DNA from: Microstegium vimineum
Lineage: Eukaryota > Streptophyta > Magnoliopsida > Poales > Poaceae
Assembly (NCBI GenBank): GCA_022036555.1
Contig: CM039141.1
Location: 2,949,773-3,013,772 of the forward strand
DNA: 64,000 nucleotides
Direction: 5' to 3'
Part shown: in pieces, positions 23,777 to 35,216 of the stretch
Position numbering within the stretch: position 1 is the stretch's first letter
Layout of the letters: each line of letters opens with the position of its first letter
Position numbers and translations under genes: made by a program
The notes under the pieces: generated by a model
The model's database searches: none
What the model was told of the DNA's origin: nothing
Seen by the model: only the letters and a program-made list of their open reading frames with translations

Positions 23777-26700
23777 TTACTTATCTAGGCCCAACATCAA
23801 CCGGAGCTCTTCGACGCGCATCTCCTTCTCGTCCTTGCCTCCCTTCTTCCCGAAGGCACTGCTGATCAGCCGCTTCTTCCTCTCCTGCAGGGCCAGTATC
23901 CTCTCCTCGATGCTGCCCTTCACGATGAGCCTTATCACCTTCACTTCTTTCTTCTGTCCGATCCGGTGCACCCTGTCCATGGCTTGCTCCTCTACCCCGG
24001 GGTTCCACCACGGGTCGAACAGGTACACCGTCGAGGAAGCTGTGAGGTTCACGCCAGTTCCTGCGGCTTTCAAGCTGGCCAGTAGCACAGTTGGAGAGTC
24101 AGGGCCACCGTGAGCGAATTCTTGGATGACTTGCAGCCTCTTCTTCGCGCTCATTGAGCCGTCGAGACGTACTATCTTAAAACCTGCCTTTCTGAGGGGA
24201 GCTTCCAGCAAGATCAGCATCTTCCTGAACTGGGAAAAAACAACAGACTTCGAAGAGGGGTCTTCGTTCTGTGAAGCCTTCAGCAGCTTCAGCAATGCTT
24301 GAACCTTGGAGGAGAGGGGCCTATCAGACTCAAGGTTGCTTGATCCATCTTCATCAGGATGCTTTACCTCTGGAGCAAGGAAGAGGTCCTCTTTGGATAA
24401 GGTGCGCCTGCATATTGGACAGCGGGAACTGGAGCTCTTGAGGATTTTGAGGATGCAGGTTTGGCAGTATATGTGAGTGCAGCTGGTTATGACAGTTTTA
24501 GTTGGTGGACAAAGGCAAATTGGACAGTCAAAGTCATCTCCATCGTCAACCAATGAGGCCAGTTTCTTCAACAGCTCTGGGTTTTTGGAAACATCTGCAT
24601 GAAGGCATATCAAAGTGAAAGGATAAGGATATCTAAACTGTTAAGGATAAAGAACCAGGTTGATAGACAACATAAAATTGATATTACCAGATTAATCATG
24701 AAAAATACACATTGCAGACCATATTTTTATAGAAACTTTTCGCTAAGGATCTACGTTGTAGACCATTCCAATGTCCAAAACGATTTAAATTTGTGGTAGG
24801 AAGGAGCATTCTACCATGATTAAATGTACACTAACATTTTAGTTAATAATTGCTCGGCCTGATAATAAATAACGATTTTTTTTGTAAGGAATAGAGGAAT
24901 GAAACTTATTACTGATGACGTCCTTGCAACATGAAAGGTCTTTTTTTTCCCAGAAAGCAGAGCTGCTATCTAACTTGGCTGAGCTGACAGCATAATGACA
25001 ATTCTTGGTAATGTGGTGTCTTAGAACAAGAGTAAACAAATTGAAGGCGCATGCAAAGATCTAAAGTCTCTTTGAAGAACGACAGGGTATTGCACAGTGC
25101 AAGAACATATGACCAGTGTTGGAGAATAAAATGAGTTTATTTCTTTCTCTAATATAATTCCCTGACACTTTATACATGCTAAACATACACTCCAAAAAGA
25201 GATAAGTTTAATCAAATTAAGCATAAAACCAATTAGTATTATTTGTTAAGCTTGAATGGGTAAAGTAAAAACAATTAATACTTGCCATTTCTTTGTAAAT
25301 AAAATAAGATAGAACTCATTTCTAAAAAAAAAAGTAACATAATAAATGATCAAATTAGGCAGATGAAAGCTAACATAATACTATTCGCAATGCCTGACAT
25401 ATTATATTTTTAAATAAGAAGTCCATCCATTTTGAGTTAACGCATCTCAATTATCAAGTTGGGCAGATGAAAAGCTTGTGACGGCCATCAATATCTTGGT
25501 TACAAAAAGTCAGAGTAAAAATAAAAGGAAAAAAATAGCATACCTTCGATTGAGTTTGCAGGAAGCCATGCTTTCATGTCTATAGGACACAATGCGACAT
25601 CATCACAGAGCTGGCGGAGCCTAAGAATGAAATAAAGCACAGTTGAGTAATTACTCAAAATCGAATCCCTGTCACCAAATTCCTGCATTTTGTTTCTCCC
25701 TTCCTGTTCCATCTGATCATAGTATTCACGCTCCTCTGCAGAAAGATCAATATAACATGCCAAAACAGTTTTGGAGGGAAGGTCAACCATGCTCTTGGTT
25801 CCAATGTCTATCTCTTTGATTCTGCGCAGTGAAATAGCGCCTAGGAGGTTCTGGAATAAGCAGACAAAAGAAATTCAAAATTTGTGAGTGAAAGATAAGC
25901 AAATTTTTTTAGATCACTTTGAACGTGCATTGTTTCAAACACCAAATTTACAAATTAAAGCAGACCAGTGTGTCATGTACTTTTTTACTGCATGTTGTAC
26001 CATTTGGAGTTAGATATAATACTAATTATATATGTGGAAGCAAATTGTGATGGCAGCTGCCAAGTAATATTTGAGTTCAAAGCATACACCACACAACACA
26101 ACAGCATACAGAGACTGTATGACTTCCTACCACTAAAATAGAATGAGTTATAGTCCCTAGATTTTTACTGTTGTGCAACCATAAAGATGGCCAACACAGT
26201 GAGAATTAAGAAGAAAGGAAAATTCAATAACTTACTTGCAACCGTGACAAACCAGTCTTATTCCCTTTTGCTAAGGGTTGCTGGATCAAGTTCTGCCAGT
26301 AGCTTTTGATTGAGAAAGGCTGGAATCTCAAAAATGCCATGAGGGGGTATAAATCAAACGAGCTGTTCTGAATGGGTGTCCCAGTAACCACCCACCGCCT
26401 CTCTGCATTCAAAGCAATGACCGCCTTCGTCTGTCGTGCTGCAGAGTTCTTGATCACATGCGCTTCATCCAGAATCACACGAAACCACTCGATATCCTTC
26501 ACCGGTGAGTCCTCCTGCCCAAATTCTGTCCCCAAGATGCTGTAACTGGTAAGAACGAGATCATACTTCAAGAGCTCCTTCTTATCTCTCGTCCGCTCGC
26601 CATGGTACATGTAAACTTTCAGGCTGCCTGCTTTTATGTGCTCCTCCAGCTGTGTCACCCAAGACGAGAACACCGAGGGCGGGCACACCACAAGCGTGCT

Positions 26701-27573
26701 GCGCGATCCCTCCCCAGCATCCTCGACCTTCCTCCGCTTGCCCCCTCTAGCCTTCTTCACACCCACATTGCGAGCTTTGGTCCTTCCAATCAATGACAGC
26801 AGCGTAAGCGTCTTCCCTAGCCCCATATCATCAGCGAAAATCCCGCCCTTCAGCGGCGGCGGTCGTTTCTCCGTCTTCTGAGTGGTAAGCACGTTCTCGA
26901 ATCCGCCATCTTCACACTCTTGCCAGAAGGGCGGCAGATCGGCGGACTCCTCCCGGTGCACCATCCACCCCAGCGCCTCCTTCTGGTGGGCGAAGAGCTC
27001 CGATAGCACGACATCCTCGGGCGGGTCCATGGGCTGAATCTGGTTCTTCCCTTCCTTCCCGACAAGCGAAAAGAGCTTATCCACGTCGCGGTCGTGATCG
27101 CGGTCGCCTTTCTTGGTCCGCTCCATGACGGCGGCGGCCTGGGAGAGGGCGAACTCGGGGTGGTCGGAGTGGATGAGGTCGAGGCCGGCCTCGTGGAGCG
27201 CGGCCTGGACGACGGCGGCGGCGGCGGGGCGCGCGAAGAGGTGGACCTGGCAGGGGAGGTTGTAGGCGTAGGGGTTGATCTTGGAGCCCGAGCGGGGCAC
27301 GATGCCGTGCGCCGCGGCGAGGAGGTGGGAGTCGAGGAGCGGCGCGAGCACCGCCGCGAGCGCGCCCGGGAGGTGGCCGACCTGGTCGTTGCGAGCGTTG
27401 AAGACGGCGATGGCGTTGCTGTCGTACCGGTTCAGCGGCTGGCGGACCAGGCCGACGGTGTCGCGGCCGGAGATCTTGCCTTGGTAGTAGCGCATGCCGA
27501 CGATCCTGGAGACGAGGAAGCCCAGGAGGTAGGGCTCGGCGGCGGCGCCGCCGCGGGAGGAGGAGGCCGCCAT
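23777..27573 (-). CDS. HIRAN-SNF2-RING helicase, SMARCA3/HLTF (RAD5)-like
   Basis: This is a predicted nuclear DNA-dependent ATPase with E3 ubiquitin ligase features, of the RAD5/HLTF family used in DNA-damage tolerance and chromatin remodelling. Exons are 26236-27573, 25544-25850 and 23777-24594, with matching phases, giving 820 residues. Residues about 20-120 form the HIRAN domain (GFLVSRIVGMRYYQGKISG, NRYDSNAIAVFN). The SNF2 core shows LFAHQKEALGWM, the Walker A motif DDMGLGKTLTLLSL, LDEAH and TGTPIQN. A C3HC4 RING begins CPICLCPPTKTV with CTHIYCQTCI. The helicase C-terminal motifs are VVFSQFRKML, LLASLKAAGTGVNLT and DPWWNPGVEEQAMDRVHRIG. All catalytic motifs look intact. An in-frame ATG at 27714 would add 47 Pro/Arg-rich residues; MAASSSRGG at 27573 fits the family better. 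The closest relative I know is Arabidopsis At5g05130. Confidence 0.93.
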
Positions 27574-28299
27574 GGCCGGTGACGGTGGGGCCCGCAGTGG
27601 GAGGGAACAGGGGAGTGGGGGAGGGTTTGGGATTGGGGTGTTTGAATATGCGGCGCCGCGGCGGAAACGAAAGCCGGAAGGGGGGAGGAGGTTTGCGTTG
27701 CGGTCTCCTCTCAAGATTGGGGAATTTTTACTGCTTCCATTCCATCTTCCCTAACCGTTCGCGAGCAAGAATTCCAAAAGTTTCTAACTTGCATCGCACG
27801 TGTCAGGTGGACGTAGTACTCGCTTCATATAAAAATGCTACCCCCGTCCCAAGGCCCAGTTTAGATTCAATTTTTTTATAAAAAAAACACTGTAGTAACC
27901 TTTGGAAATCATTTGGTTTACCGCCAAAGTATGCTATCATCTCATATTTCGTTAGCTAAATCTTTGAAAACATCTTTGGTTAACTTTTGGTAACTTTTAT
28001 ATTTATTTACATGCCAAAGTCTTTGCTTGGGCAAGGCAAATGTTGGTAACAAAACAAGTTCAGCCCAGGTATACTTCGGGCTCTCGAGGCCCGTTCAGCC
28101 CATACATAGTGCCTGTTTTGTCTTGGGTCCAAACGCACCGAAACGTAAAATCAAGCCCATTCTTTGTGTAAAAACAAACTTTTGCCCAACGGAAGTCCAA
28201 GTTGCCCTCTCCTCGTCAACGTGAACCCTGTTTGTTGCGTTTAGTTTTGTGAGCAAGCAGTTGCAGCTCCAGTTCCAGTTCCAGACTCGCAGTCGCAGT
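27574..28299. promoter_or_regulatory. Bidirectional spacer between the helicase and GDSL genes
   Basis: The divergent start codons are 726 bp apart, so both promoters must lie in or overlap this interval. It includes an AT-rich block at about 27850-28020 that resembles a degenerate MITE, beginning CCCAGTTTAGATTC. No TATA box can be assigned with confidence to either gene. Confidence 0.45.
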
Positions 28300-31200
28300 A
28301 TGGCGCTGCCGCTGTTGGTCGTCGTCGTGGCCGCCATCGCCGCCGCCGAGCCGGAAGCGGCGGCACGCAGCAGCAGCAGCACGTCCAGCTACAGCCGTTT
28401 CTTCGCGTTCGGCGACTCGCTGTCGGACACGGGCAACTTCATCCGCTACTCCAGCGCGCCGGGCCCCGTGGCGCACTCGCCGTACGGCGAGACCTTCTTC
28501 CACCGCCCCACCGGCCGCTGGTCCGACGGCCGCCTCATCGTCGACTTCATCGGTGTGTACATATGCGTGTGCGACGGCCGGCGCGCCAATTGTTGCATGC
28601 ATGCCACTGCCCAGTGCTCACTGACTGTGCTGTGCTCTGTGTACATGTGCAGTGGAGCGGCTGGGGTTGCCACACTGGCCGGCGTACCTTGAGGGGAAGA
28701 GCAAGGAGGACTTCCGGCACGGCGCCAACTTCGCGGTGGCGAGCGGCACGTCGCTGAACAGGGGGTTCTTCGAGAGGAAGCATCTCAACGTGGGCGGGAT
28801 CACGCCCTACTCCCTCGCCGTCCAGATCCGCTGGTTCAAGCAAGTGCTCGCCGCCTCCATAGACGACGACGGTACCATACTATATCAATTTCATCCACCT
28901 TTGTTCTATTATTTGTTACCTATCTAAAAAACCAATATCATCCACCTAGCTTTGTTCCATTATTATCTAGTAAAAAAAACAATATCATCCTCACATCCAT
29001 CCATCCATGGCCGTCGCATTCATTCAGCGTCGGTAGTCTCGCTCTGGTCCGCTAGCTAGCCCAGTTCTTCTTGTCCGGATCCGGATGGATGACACAGTAG
29101 TCAATAGACGCGACGCATGCGTATCCAACATATGGCCACGCCCGCTCTGATCGATGAGCCGATTACGACTGAATCGATGGCAAGAATTTTGTGGTACTAG
29201 TTGCGTGCTGGTACATGCTTAGATTATTTATTTAGACTAGCAAACGTGTGCGTTGCAACGGGAGGAAAAAAAACTATCGGGAGAAAAAAAAACTACCGAA
29301 GAGAGGTTATGGATACGGACGAACTCTTTTTTTTTAACTTTTGGGATGCTTTAATTTGTTGGACGATTAGACGTTGGAAAATATACACATATATACGTAG
29401 GTAGAGATATAGATTAGAAATTGATCTCTGCTTCGTATCTCTAATGTCTCTCATTATTTCGAGTCGCTATAGTAGATACATCACATTACTGTAGCTTATG
29501 CTTGGACTATCACGGTATTATAGCAGCCGCATGCATGATGATCTTTAGTATATGTAAGCGCATGAAAAGTAGAGCAGACATACATCTGATGCGGGTAAGC
29601 TACCGGACGTGCAACCAGACAACAGAGATCGACAGTGTCCGGTGAACAGGTTAAGGTTGCTTTTATATATTTTTTTATTTAAATTAGGATTATAATTCTA
29701 TTCTATTCATGTTACTTAGAATCTAGAGACCTTACGTACATGACCCAATTCTATACCTAATCTATACCTATTGGATTTTTGAATATTTTTTATTTGATTT
29801 GGCATTATTCAACAAGAATTATTTTTTGACAAATTCGTTTTTTTTTAAAAAAAAGTATGTGATGACCTGCTCTAACTAACTCCTAATGTACAACTGTCTC
29901 TATTCAACTTATATTCTCTTTACATGACATATATACGTAGGATTTCTTAAGATATTCTTGAATTGTAAATAAGTAGGAGTCCTAATCTAAATAGGAAGAG
30001 CAAACAAAATCCTATCCTAGATCGTTCATAGTCCGTACCTTCTGTTTTACTTTTCTTTTTTGTCTCGCACCACCTTCTCCTCTTTCTATTTTCTTTTTCC
30101 ATCCATTCAATTGCCTTTATTTTTTTTTTGGAGCACGATCCTCCTTCCAATTTTTTTATTCTATTTCTAATAATAATAGACCTTGTTTTGTATATTATTA
30201 TACAAGATTTATTAAGTTGGAATCGGACGTGACTCTTGGGTTCTTAATTTTGATAAGTTTCAAGTTGTAACTCGTATTAGAGTAGAACACAATCCATATA
30301 AAAATAGACATAGACGAACATTTATAAAGTTATTTAGGGAAAGACGGACTAAAAAAACGGCTGAAATTTTGTCTCTTTATTAATAAGGTATAGACTAGCA
30401 AATATACCCGTGTGTTGCAACGGGAGAGCGAAAAACTATCAATAAAAAATAAGTTCAAGAGTTTTTTTTATATTTTTATATTTTTTCTATAAAATTTAAA
30501 AGCTACGTTTTGTTGTTTTCCCCTTTCTATAAAAATTTAAAGCTATATTTTAATTTATAAATAACCTTACTATGTTTCTTTCGAGCGCTGAACATTCTTT
30601 AATATATTACCTAATAAATAGATCTCTCTACTGACTGTGTGGTGGTGTTATGACATGGGCCAATGGCCAAGCACATACCAGGTCAAATAAATTATAGTCC
30701 AGAGCTATGTAGTTATAGGAAGTAAAGAAAGAACTCGTCTTCAATCTTCAATCTGTGTCTAATTTTATAGTTTTGTTTATTTATTTGTTCTAACATATGC
30801 AATCCCACATTTTAATGATTTTATTTATTTATTTATTTTAATATATATAATTATATATTTTTGTACTTTTATTTATTTATTTATTTGTCTTGCCAAGGTT
30901 GTTATCATATAAAAAGTTTTAAAGGTTAGAACGATAAATAAAGAAAAGTTTACCAATGTTTATCAAAGCTTTTGTGGTGTTGTGGTGTTGTGGTAAGTGC
31001 ATGGTGCTCAAAGGGTGTAAGGACCCTGGTTCAAATCCCTTCACGACAGGTATTTTTTGGTTTTTTTTTTGGTGGGTTCAGCTTGGGCCGTAGAAGTGGG
31101 CCACAAATGGGTCAAATACGATTTTTTTTGGTGGGTTCAGCTTGGGCTGTGGAAGTGGGCCACAAATGGATCAAATACGATTACAAGTGCAGATTTGCTG

Positions 31201-32152
31201 GGTTCAGCTGGAGCTGTTGGAGTGGGCCGCAAATGGGCCGTACAGACGAAAAAAAATACAGACAAAAAATAGGCTGAAATTTATTTTTAAAGATATAAAT
31301 GTTGTTCCTATTTTTTACAAATTAAATCATACTTATGACATGAACACCAATAAAGACGGTTATTTAGGAACGGAAAGAGTATGTCCTTAATAAAGGGCAA
31401 ATTCTACCTTACCATGGCACCAAATATGATACGACCTTACCACCGTACATGCAGAGCGTGAGGAGATGATGTCGAGCTCGGTGTTCCTGGTGGAGATCGG
31501 CGCCAACGACTACATCCACCCCTTGTTCCAGAACAAGACGCTGGGCTGGGTGAAGCCCCTGGTGCCCCTCGTCATCGCCTCCATCGGATCGGCCCTGGAG
31601 ACGCTCATCCAGCTCGGCGCCAAGACGGTGTACGTGGCGGGCGTCTTCCCACTGGGCTGCTCCCCGCGCCACCTCTTCCTCTTCCGCAGCGTCAGCGGCG
31701 CCGGCGACTACGACCCGGCCACCGGTTGCCTGCGGTGGCTGAACGACCTCACGTCCCGCCACAACGCGCTCCTCCAGGCGAAGCTCGCCCAGCTCCGCCG
31801 CGACCACCACCCGGCGGGCGCCGTCTCCCTCGTCTACGTCGACTACTACGGCAAGGTCATGGACGCCGTCGCCTCCCCGGCGCGGTACGGGTTCGACGAC
31901 CGCACCGTCCTCGACGCGTGCTGCGCTGGCGGCGGGCCCTACAACGGCAACTTCACCGTCCACTGCTCGGACCCCGGCGCCGTGCTGTGCCCTGACCCGT
32001 CCGTCTACGTGTCCTGGGACGGGCTCCATTTCACCGAGGCCATGTCCAGGATCATGGCCCGTGACCTGTTCATCATCGGTCGCCAGCCACAGCTGGTGGA
32101 AACCGACGGCGACGGCGTCGGCACGAAATTGTTGTTGCAATCTGCACGGTGA
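28300..32152 (+). CDS. GDSL esterase/lipase (SGNH hydrolase), probably secreted
   Basis: This is a predicted secreted ester hydrolase acting on acyl or acetyl esters in the apoplast; the substrate cannot be told from sequence. Exons are 28300-28552, 28653-28871 and 31455-32152, joining in phase to give 389 residues. A hydrophobic signal peptide is followed by block I FAFGDSLSDTGN with the nucleophilic Ser, the SPYGETFFHRPTGRWSDGRL segment, block II GANFAVASGT with its Gly, block III VEIGANDY with its Asn, and block V SWDGLHFTE with the catalytic Asp and His. The length is normal for the plant family. The second intron is 2.58 kb and full of repeats, which is unusual for these genes. An in-frame ATG at 28249 would weaken the signal peptide, so 28300 is preferred. 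Confidence 0.93.
29233..30426. repeat. AT-rich intronic insertion marked by two direct TAGACTAGCAAA repeats
   Basis: TAGACTAGCAAA followed within 12 bases by GTTGCAACGGGAG occurs at 29233-29264 and again at 30391-30426. Both continue into similar AAAACTATC-containing A-rich DNA. The direct repeats bracket about 1.1 kb of AT-rich DNA without coding capacity inside the GDSL second intron. I take them as ends of related transposable elements, but cannot name the superfamily. Confidence 0.5.
30970..31055 (+). mobile_element. tRNA-like (SINE-type) head in the GDSL intron
   Basis: The segment has an A-box-like TGGTAAGTGCATGG and, 34 bp further on, GGTTCAAATCC, which fits the RNA polymerase III B-box consensus. 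It does not fold into a full tRNA that I can see. A tRNA-derived SINE head or degenerate tRNA pseudogene is the likely origin. Confidence 0.45.
31062..31240 (+). repeat. Tandem repeat, about 60-bp unit, nearly three copies
   Basis: The unit contains GGTGGGTTCAGCTTGGGC and GTGGGCCACAAATGG followed by TCAAATACGA. Copies start near 31062 and 31123, with a diverged third near 31196. It follows the tRNA-like segment directly. Confidence 0.75.
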
Positions 32153-32264
32153 TTGCTCGCTATTGCTGCTGCCATGGTAGTACGCGAATAATACAATCGT
32201 TCATCGATCGGTTCATGTGACGTGACACGGACGGCAATGGTATATATATGGTGCGCGCATGTCG

Positions 32265-33643
32265 TCACGTCTGGCTGCCGCATTTCGCCAGCGGCAGCAT
32301 GGGCGGCGCGGCGTAGGGTCCCCGGAGCACGCCGTGGGCGATGACCTGGTACGCGTGGTCGGTGAAGTGGAAGCCGTCCCAGGACACGGCCTCGAAGGGG
32401 CTACGGCACGTCGTGGACGAGCTCGCGCCGCAGTGTGCCGTCACCGTCAAGTTGGTGTTGTAGGGTCCCCCGCCGCCGCAGCACGACACGAGCGGCGCGT
32501 CGCCGAACCCATGCTTACGGGGGTGGGCGGTGAGGTCCAAGGCGGCGGCGAAGTAGTCAGCGTAGACGAGGTTGACGCCGGGGTGTCTACGGCGGAGCTC
32601 GGCCAGCTCGGCCCTGAGCGCGCGGTTGTGGAGCTCCGAGAGGTCGTTGGGCCACCGGAGACAGCCCGTGGCGGCGTCGTACTCCGCCGTGTCGTTGGTC
32701 GCGAACTGCGCTAGGTACCCCGGGTTGCACCCGGTCGGGAAGTTCCCGGGCACCACCACCGTCGTGGCGCCGAGCCCGATCAGTTCGGTGATAGCAGCGG
32801 CGATGGCGGCGACGACGTCGGGGACGTAGGTCTTCACCTCGTCGACGGACCTGCCTTGGAACAGCGCCTGGTTGTAGTCGTTCCCGCCGATCTCGCCGAC
32901 CAGGAACAGCGAGCTCGCCATCAGATCACTCCACTCTGCTGTTGTGGCTGTGCCTTGATGCTCTGACGACGACGACGACGACGACAGCATGACGAGCACT
33001 TTCCTCAGCCAGCGCATCTGCCAACGCAGTGAGTATGGCGTGAAACGCGCGTCCAGCTTCTTCCTCCTGAAGTAGTCCCGGCCCAGCGCCGTCGCTCCGC
33101 CGACCGCGAAGTTGGCGCCGTGCGCGTAGTCACCGCTCTTGTTGCCGGCGAGGTACGGCGTCAGGAACGGTATCCCCAGCGCGTCAGCTGCAGCGTACCC
33201 AACGACGTACGTACATGGCAGACATGAGACACCCGGCCAGCAGCGGTGCAAGTAAGCGCGCGCGTATACTCGTGCATGTACCGATGTGGTCGATGATGAT
33301 CCTGCCGTCGCAGAAGCGGCCGTTGGGGCGGTGGAAGAACGTCTCGCCGTACGGCGGCCTCGCCACAGCGCCCCGCGACCGGGCGTAGTGCATCCAGTTC
33401 GGTGGCGGAGCTAGAGTAAAATTATGGGAGGTGCGCTAGCCTTATAGGTGCATAACTTTTTATTTTATGGGTGCATATATGGTGAAAAAATGAATATAAT
33501 CACTGTTTTTCAAAAAAATCATGGGTGCGACCGCACCACGGCTCTGCCTCTGCGCGGCCAATGAGGACGACCGCGCAGGAGGCGGCGACGAGGAGGAGGA
33601 GCCGCGTCGCGGCGAGAACGCGAGAAGCCGTCGCCTCTGCCAT
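32265..33643 (-). pseudogene. GDSL esterase/lipase lacking catalytic block I, MITE at the break
   Basis: Two well-preserved exons, 33282-33393 and 32265-33187, encode residues from MHYARSRGAVARPPYGETFF to a stop. They include block II (GANFAVGGAT), block III (VGEIGGNDYN) and block V (SWDGFHFTDH). Upstream at 33553-33643 the frame MAEATASRVL, followed by a leucine-rich hydrophobic core, looks like the signal peptide. Between the two lies a 153-bp MITE (33400-33552) instead of the expected FSFGDSLTDTGN-like segment, so the nucleophilic Ser and oxyanion block are missing. Translation from the upstream ATG stops inside the MITE. It converges on the other GDSL gene, with stops 112 bp apart. I judge it disabled as an esterase, unless a block I exon exists further upstream; I found none. 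Confidence 0.8.
33400..33552. mobile_element. Small hAT-like MITE in exon 1 of the minus-strand GDSL gene
   Basis: The left end CGGTGGCGGAGC and the inverted right end CAGAGGCAGAGC resemble the CAGTGGCGGAGC ends common in plant hAT elements. The 153-bp body is AT-rich and non-coding. The flanking 8-mers ATCCAGTT and CGCGGCCA do not match, so either the target duplication was lost or insertion was accompanied by a deletion. Confidence 0.65.
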
Positions 33644-34127
33644 CGATCAGACGATCACCCGGCCGAACGTCCCGGAGAAAGAAATAAAAAAAACACCAAG
33701 GGGGCGCGCCATATATCATCACTGCTGCACCTGCATTCATGAATTTTGTGGTTAGTGGTTCCACTAAACGAGGCTTTCAGTTGGTGCACAAGTGCTGCGT
33801 GGGTTCAGGTGACGTTTTGTCTGCTACGAGCCTACGACGCTCTGGTTACCGATCAGCCCTACTGCATGGACTTGTGAGGGAGCTGTGACCAACCGTGTTG
33901 TCCCTGCCGTTCAGTTGATCGTTATAAAGTCGTCTCCAACTAATTTAAGTCACTTTTGTGAAAATTTAAAAAGTGTGAATGCATGGTTTTAAATTTTATG
34001 TACCAGGTCATCTTAAAAATGTTCCAATAATTTTTTCCCTTAAATTTTAAGTGTAAACGACAGGTTTTAAATTTTAGGCTTCAAATTTTGACATGAGACC
34101 CACATATACATAGATCTAGTCTTGTTA

Positions 34128-34299
34128 ATCTGAATACAGTATAAGGTTTGGCTTGCTGCTCTCTCTCTCTCTCTATATATATAATATGTGTGTGTAGAAA
34201 CTTCAGTGATCACCATCTGAATACAGTATAAGGTTTGGCTTGCTTCTCTCTCTATATATATACGGAGTATGTGTGTGTGTAGAAACTTCAGTGATCACC
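34128..34299. repeat. Tandem duplication of about 86 bp with CT/TA/TG runs
   Basis: 34128-34214 and 34215-34299 are near-identical head-to-tail copies starting ATCTGAATACAGTATAAGG and ending GTGATCACC. They differ mainly in the lengths of the internal CT, TA and TG microsatellites. Confidence 0.9.
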
Positions 34300-34396
34300 A
34301 GGGCAGGGTTCAGTGAGCCAGCGTCAAATGTATCGTGTACCTGAGGCAGAATGGTCAACCACAAGCAGGGGGAACCGGAGGGCATGTTTTCTTAGC

Positions 34397-35216
34397 TGAG
34401 TAAAATGCATGGCCGGTCCTTCAAGTCACCAAGGCGTGTCACTTAGGTCCCTCTATTTTTAAAATGCTAATTCTGGATCCATAAACTTGACTACAGATGT
34501 CATCCAGGTCCAAATGGATCCAAATGAACTCGGATGGGGACAAACTTTATATCAAAATTGTAACCCTCGACACGATCTACAACTTTGTAGTTGATTTTTT
34601 TTTTTGAATTGAAACTGTTTAAGGTCTCAAAATACTATTGTAAGCATCCAAATTTTGAAATTTAAAATTATCCAACATTCTCGGATGGTGACATGGTCTA
34701 TATGAAAGTTATAATTATCGATACGATCTAAAAACTTATAGTTATTTTTTTTAATCTGAAGTTGTTTAGTATCCCAAATATGTGTTCTAAGTTTATAAAT
34801 TTTGAAATTTATAAACTTAGAATACATATTTGGGATACTAAACGTGTTCAAATAAAAAGGTTTTCAACTATAAAGTTGTATATTGTATCGATAACTATAA
34901 CTTTTATATAGATCATGTCACCATCCGAGAATGTTGGATAATTTTAAATTTTAAATTTTAAAATTTGGATGCTTACAACAGTATTTTGAGACCCTAAACA
35001 GTTTCAATTCAAAAAAATTTCAACTACAAAGTTGTAGATCGTGTCGAGGGCTACAATTTTGATATAAGGTTTGTCTCAATCCGAGTTCATTTGGATCTAT
35101 TTGGACCTGGATGACACCTAAAGTCAAGTTTATGGACCCAGAATTAACATTTTGAGAGTAGATGGACCTAGGTGATACGCCTTGCCAACTTGAAGGACCG
35201 GCCATGCATTTTCCTC
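34397..35216. mobile_element. Foldback Mutator-like MITE with arms of about 400 bp
   Basis: The element is one long imperfect inverted repeat. The left arm starts with GTAAAATGCATGGCCGG and the right arm ends with its complement; the arms pair almost to the centre near 34800. The 9-bp sequence TTTCTTAGC flanks it on both sides (34388-34396 and 35217-35225). A 9-bp duplication with very long terminal repeats is the hallmark of Mutator-like elements. No transposase is present. Confidence 0.85.

Noticed and set aside
27574..27714. Upstream in-frame ATG of the helicase adding 47 residues
   Set aside because: The extension is Pro/Arg-rich and unlike the family N-terminus; the ATG at 27573 begins just before the HIRAN domain.
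30970..31055. A functional tRNA gene
   Set aside because: Only the A- and B-box-like motifs are present; no acceptor stem or anticodon arm can be formed convincingly.
31409..32140. 243-codon open frame on the minus strand
   Set aside because: It is the shadow of the GDSL third exon, whose plus-strand frame holds the family motifs.
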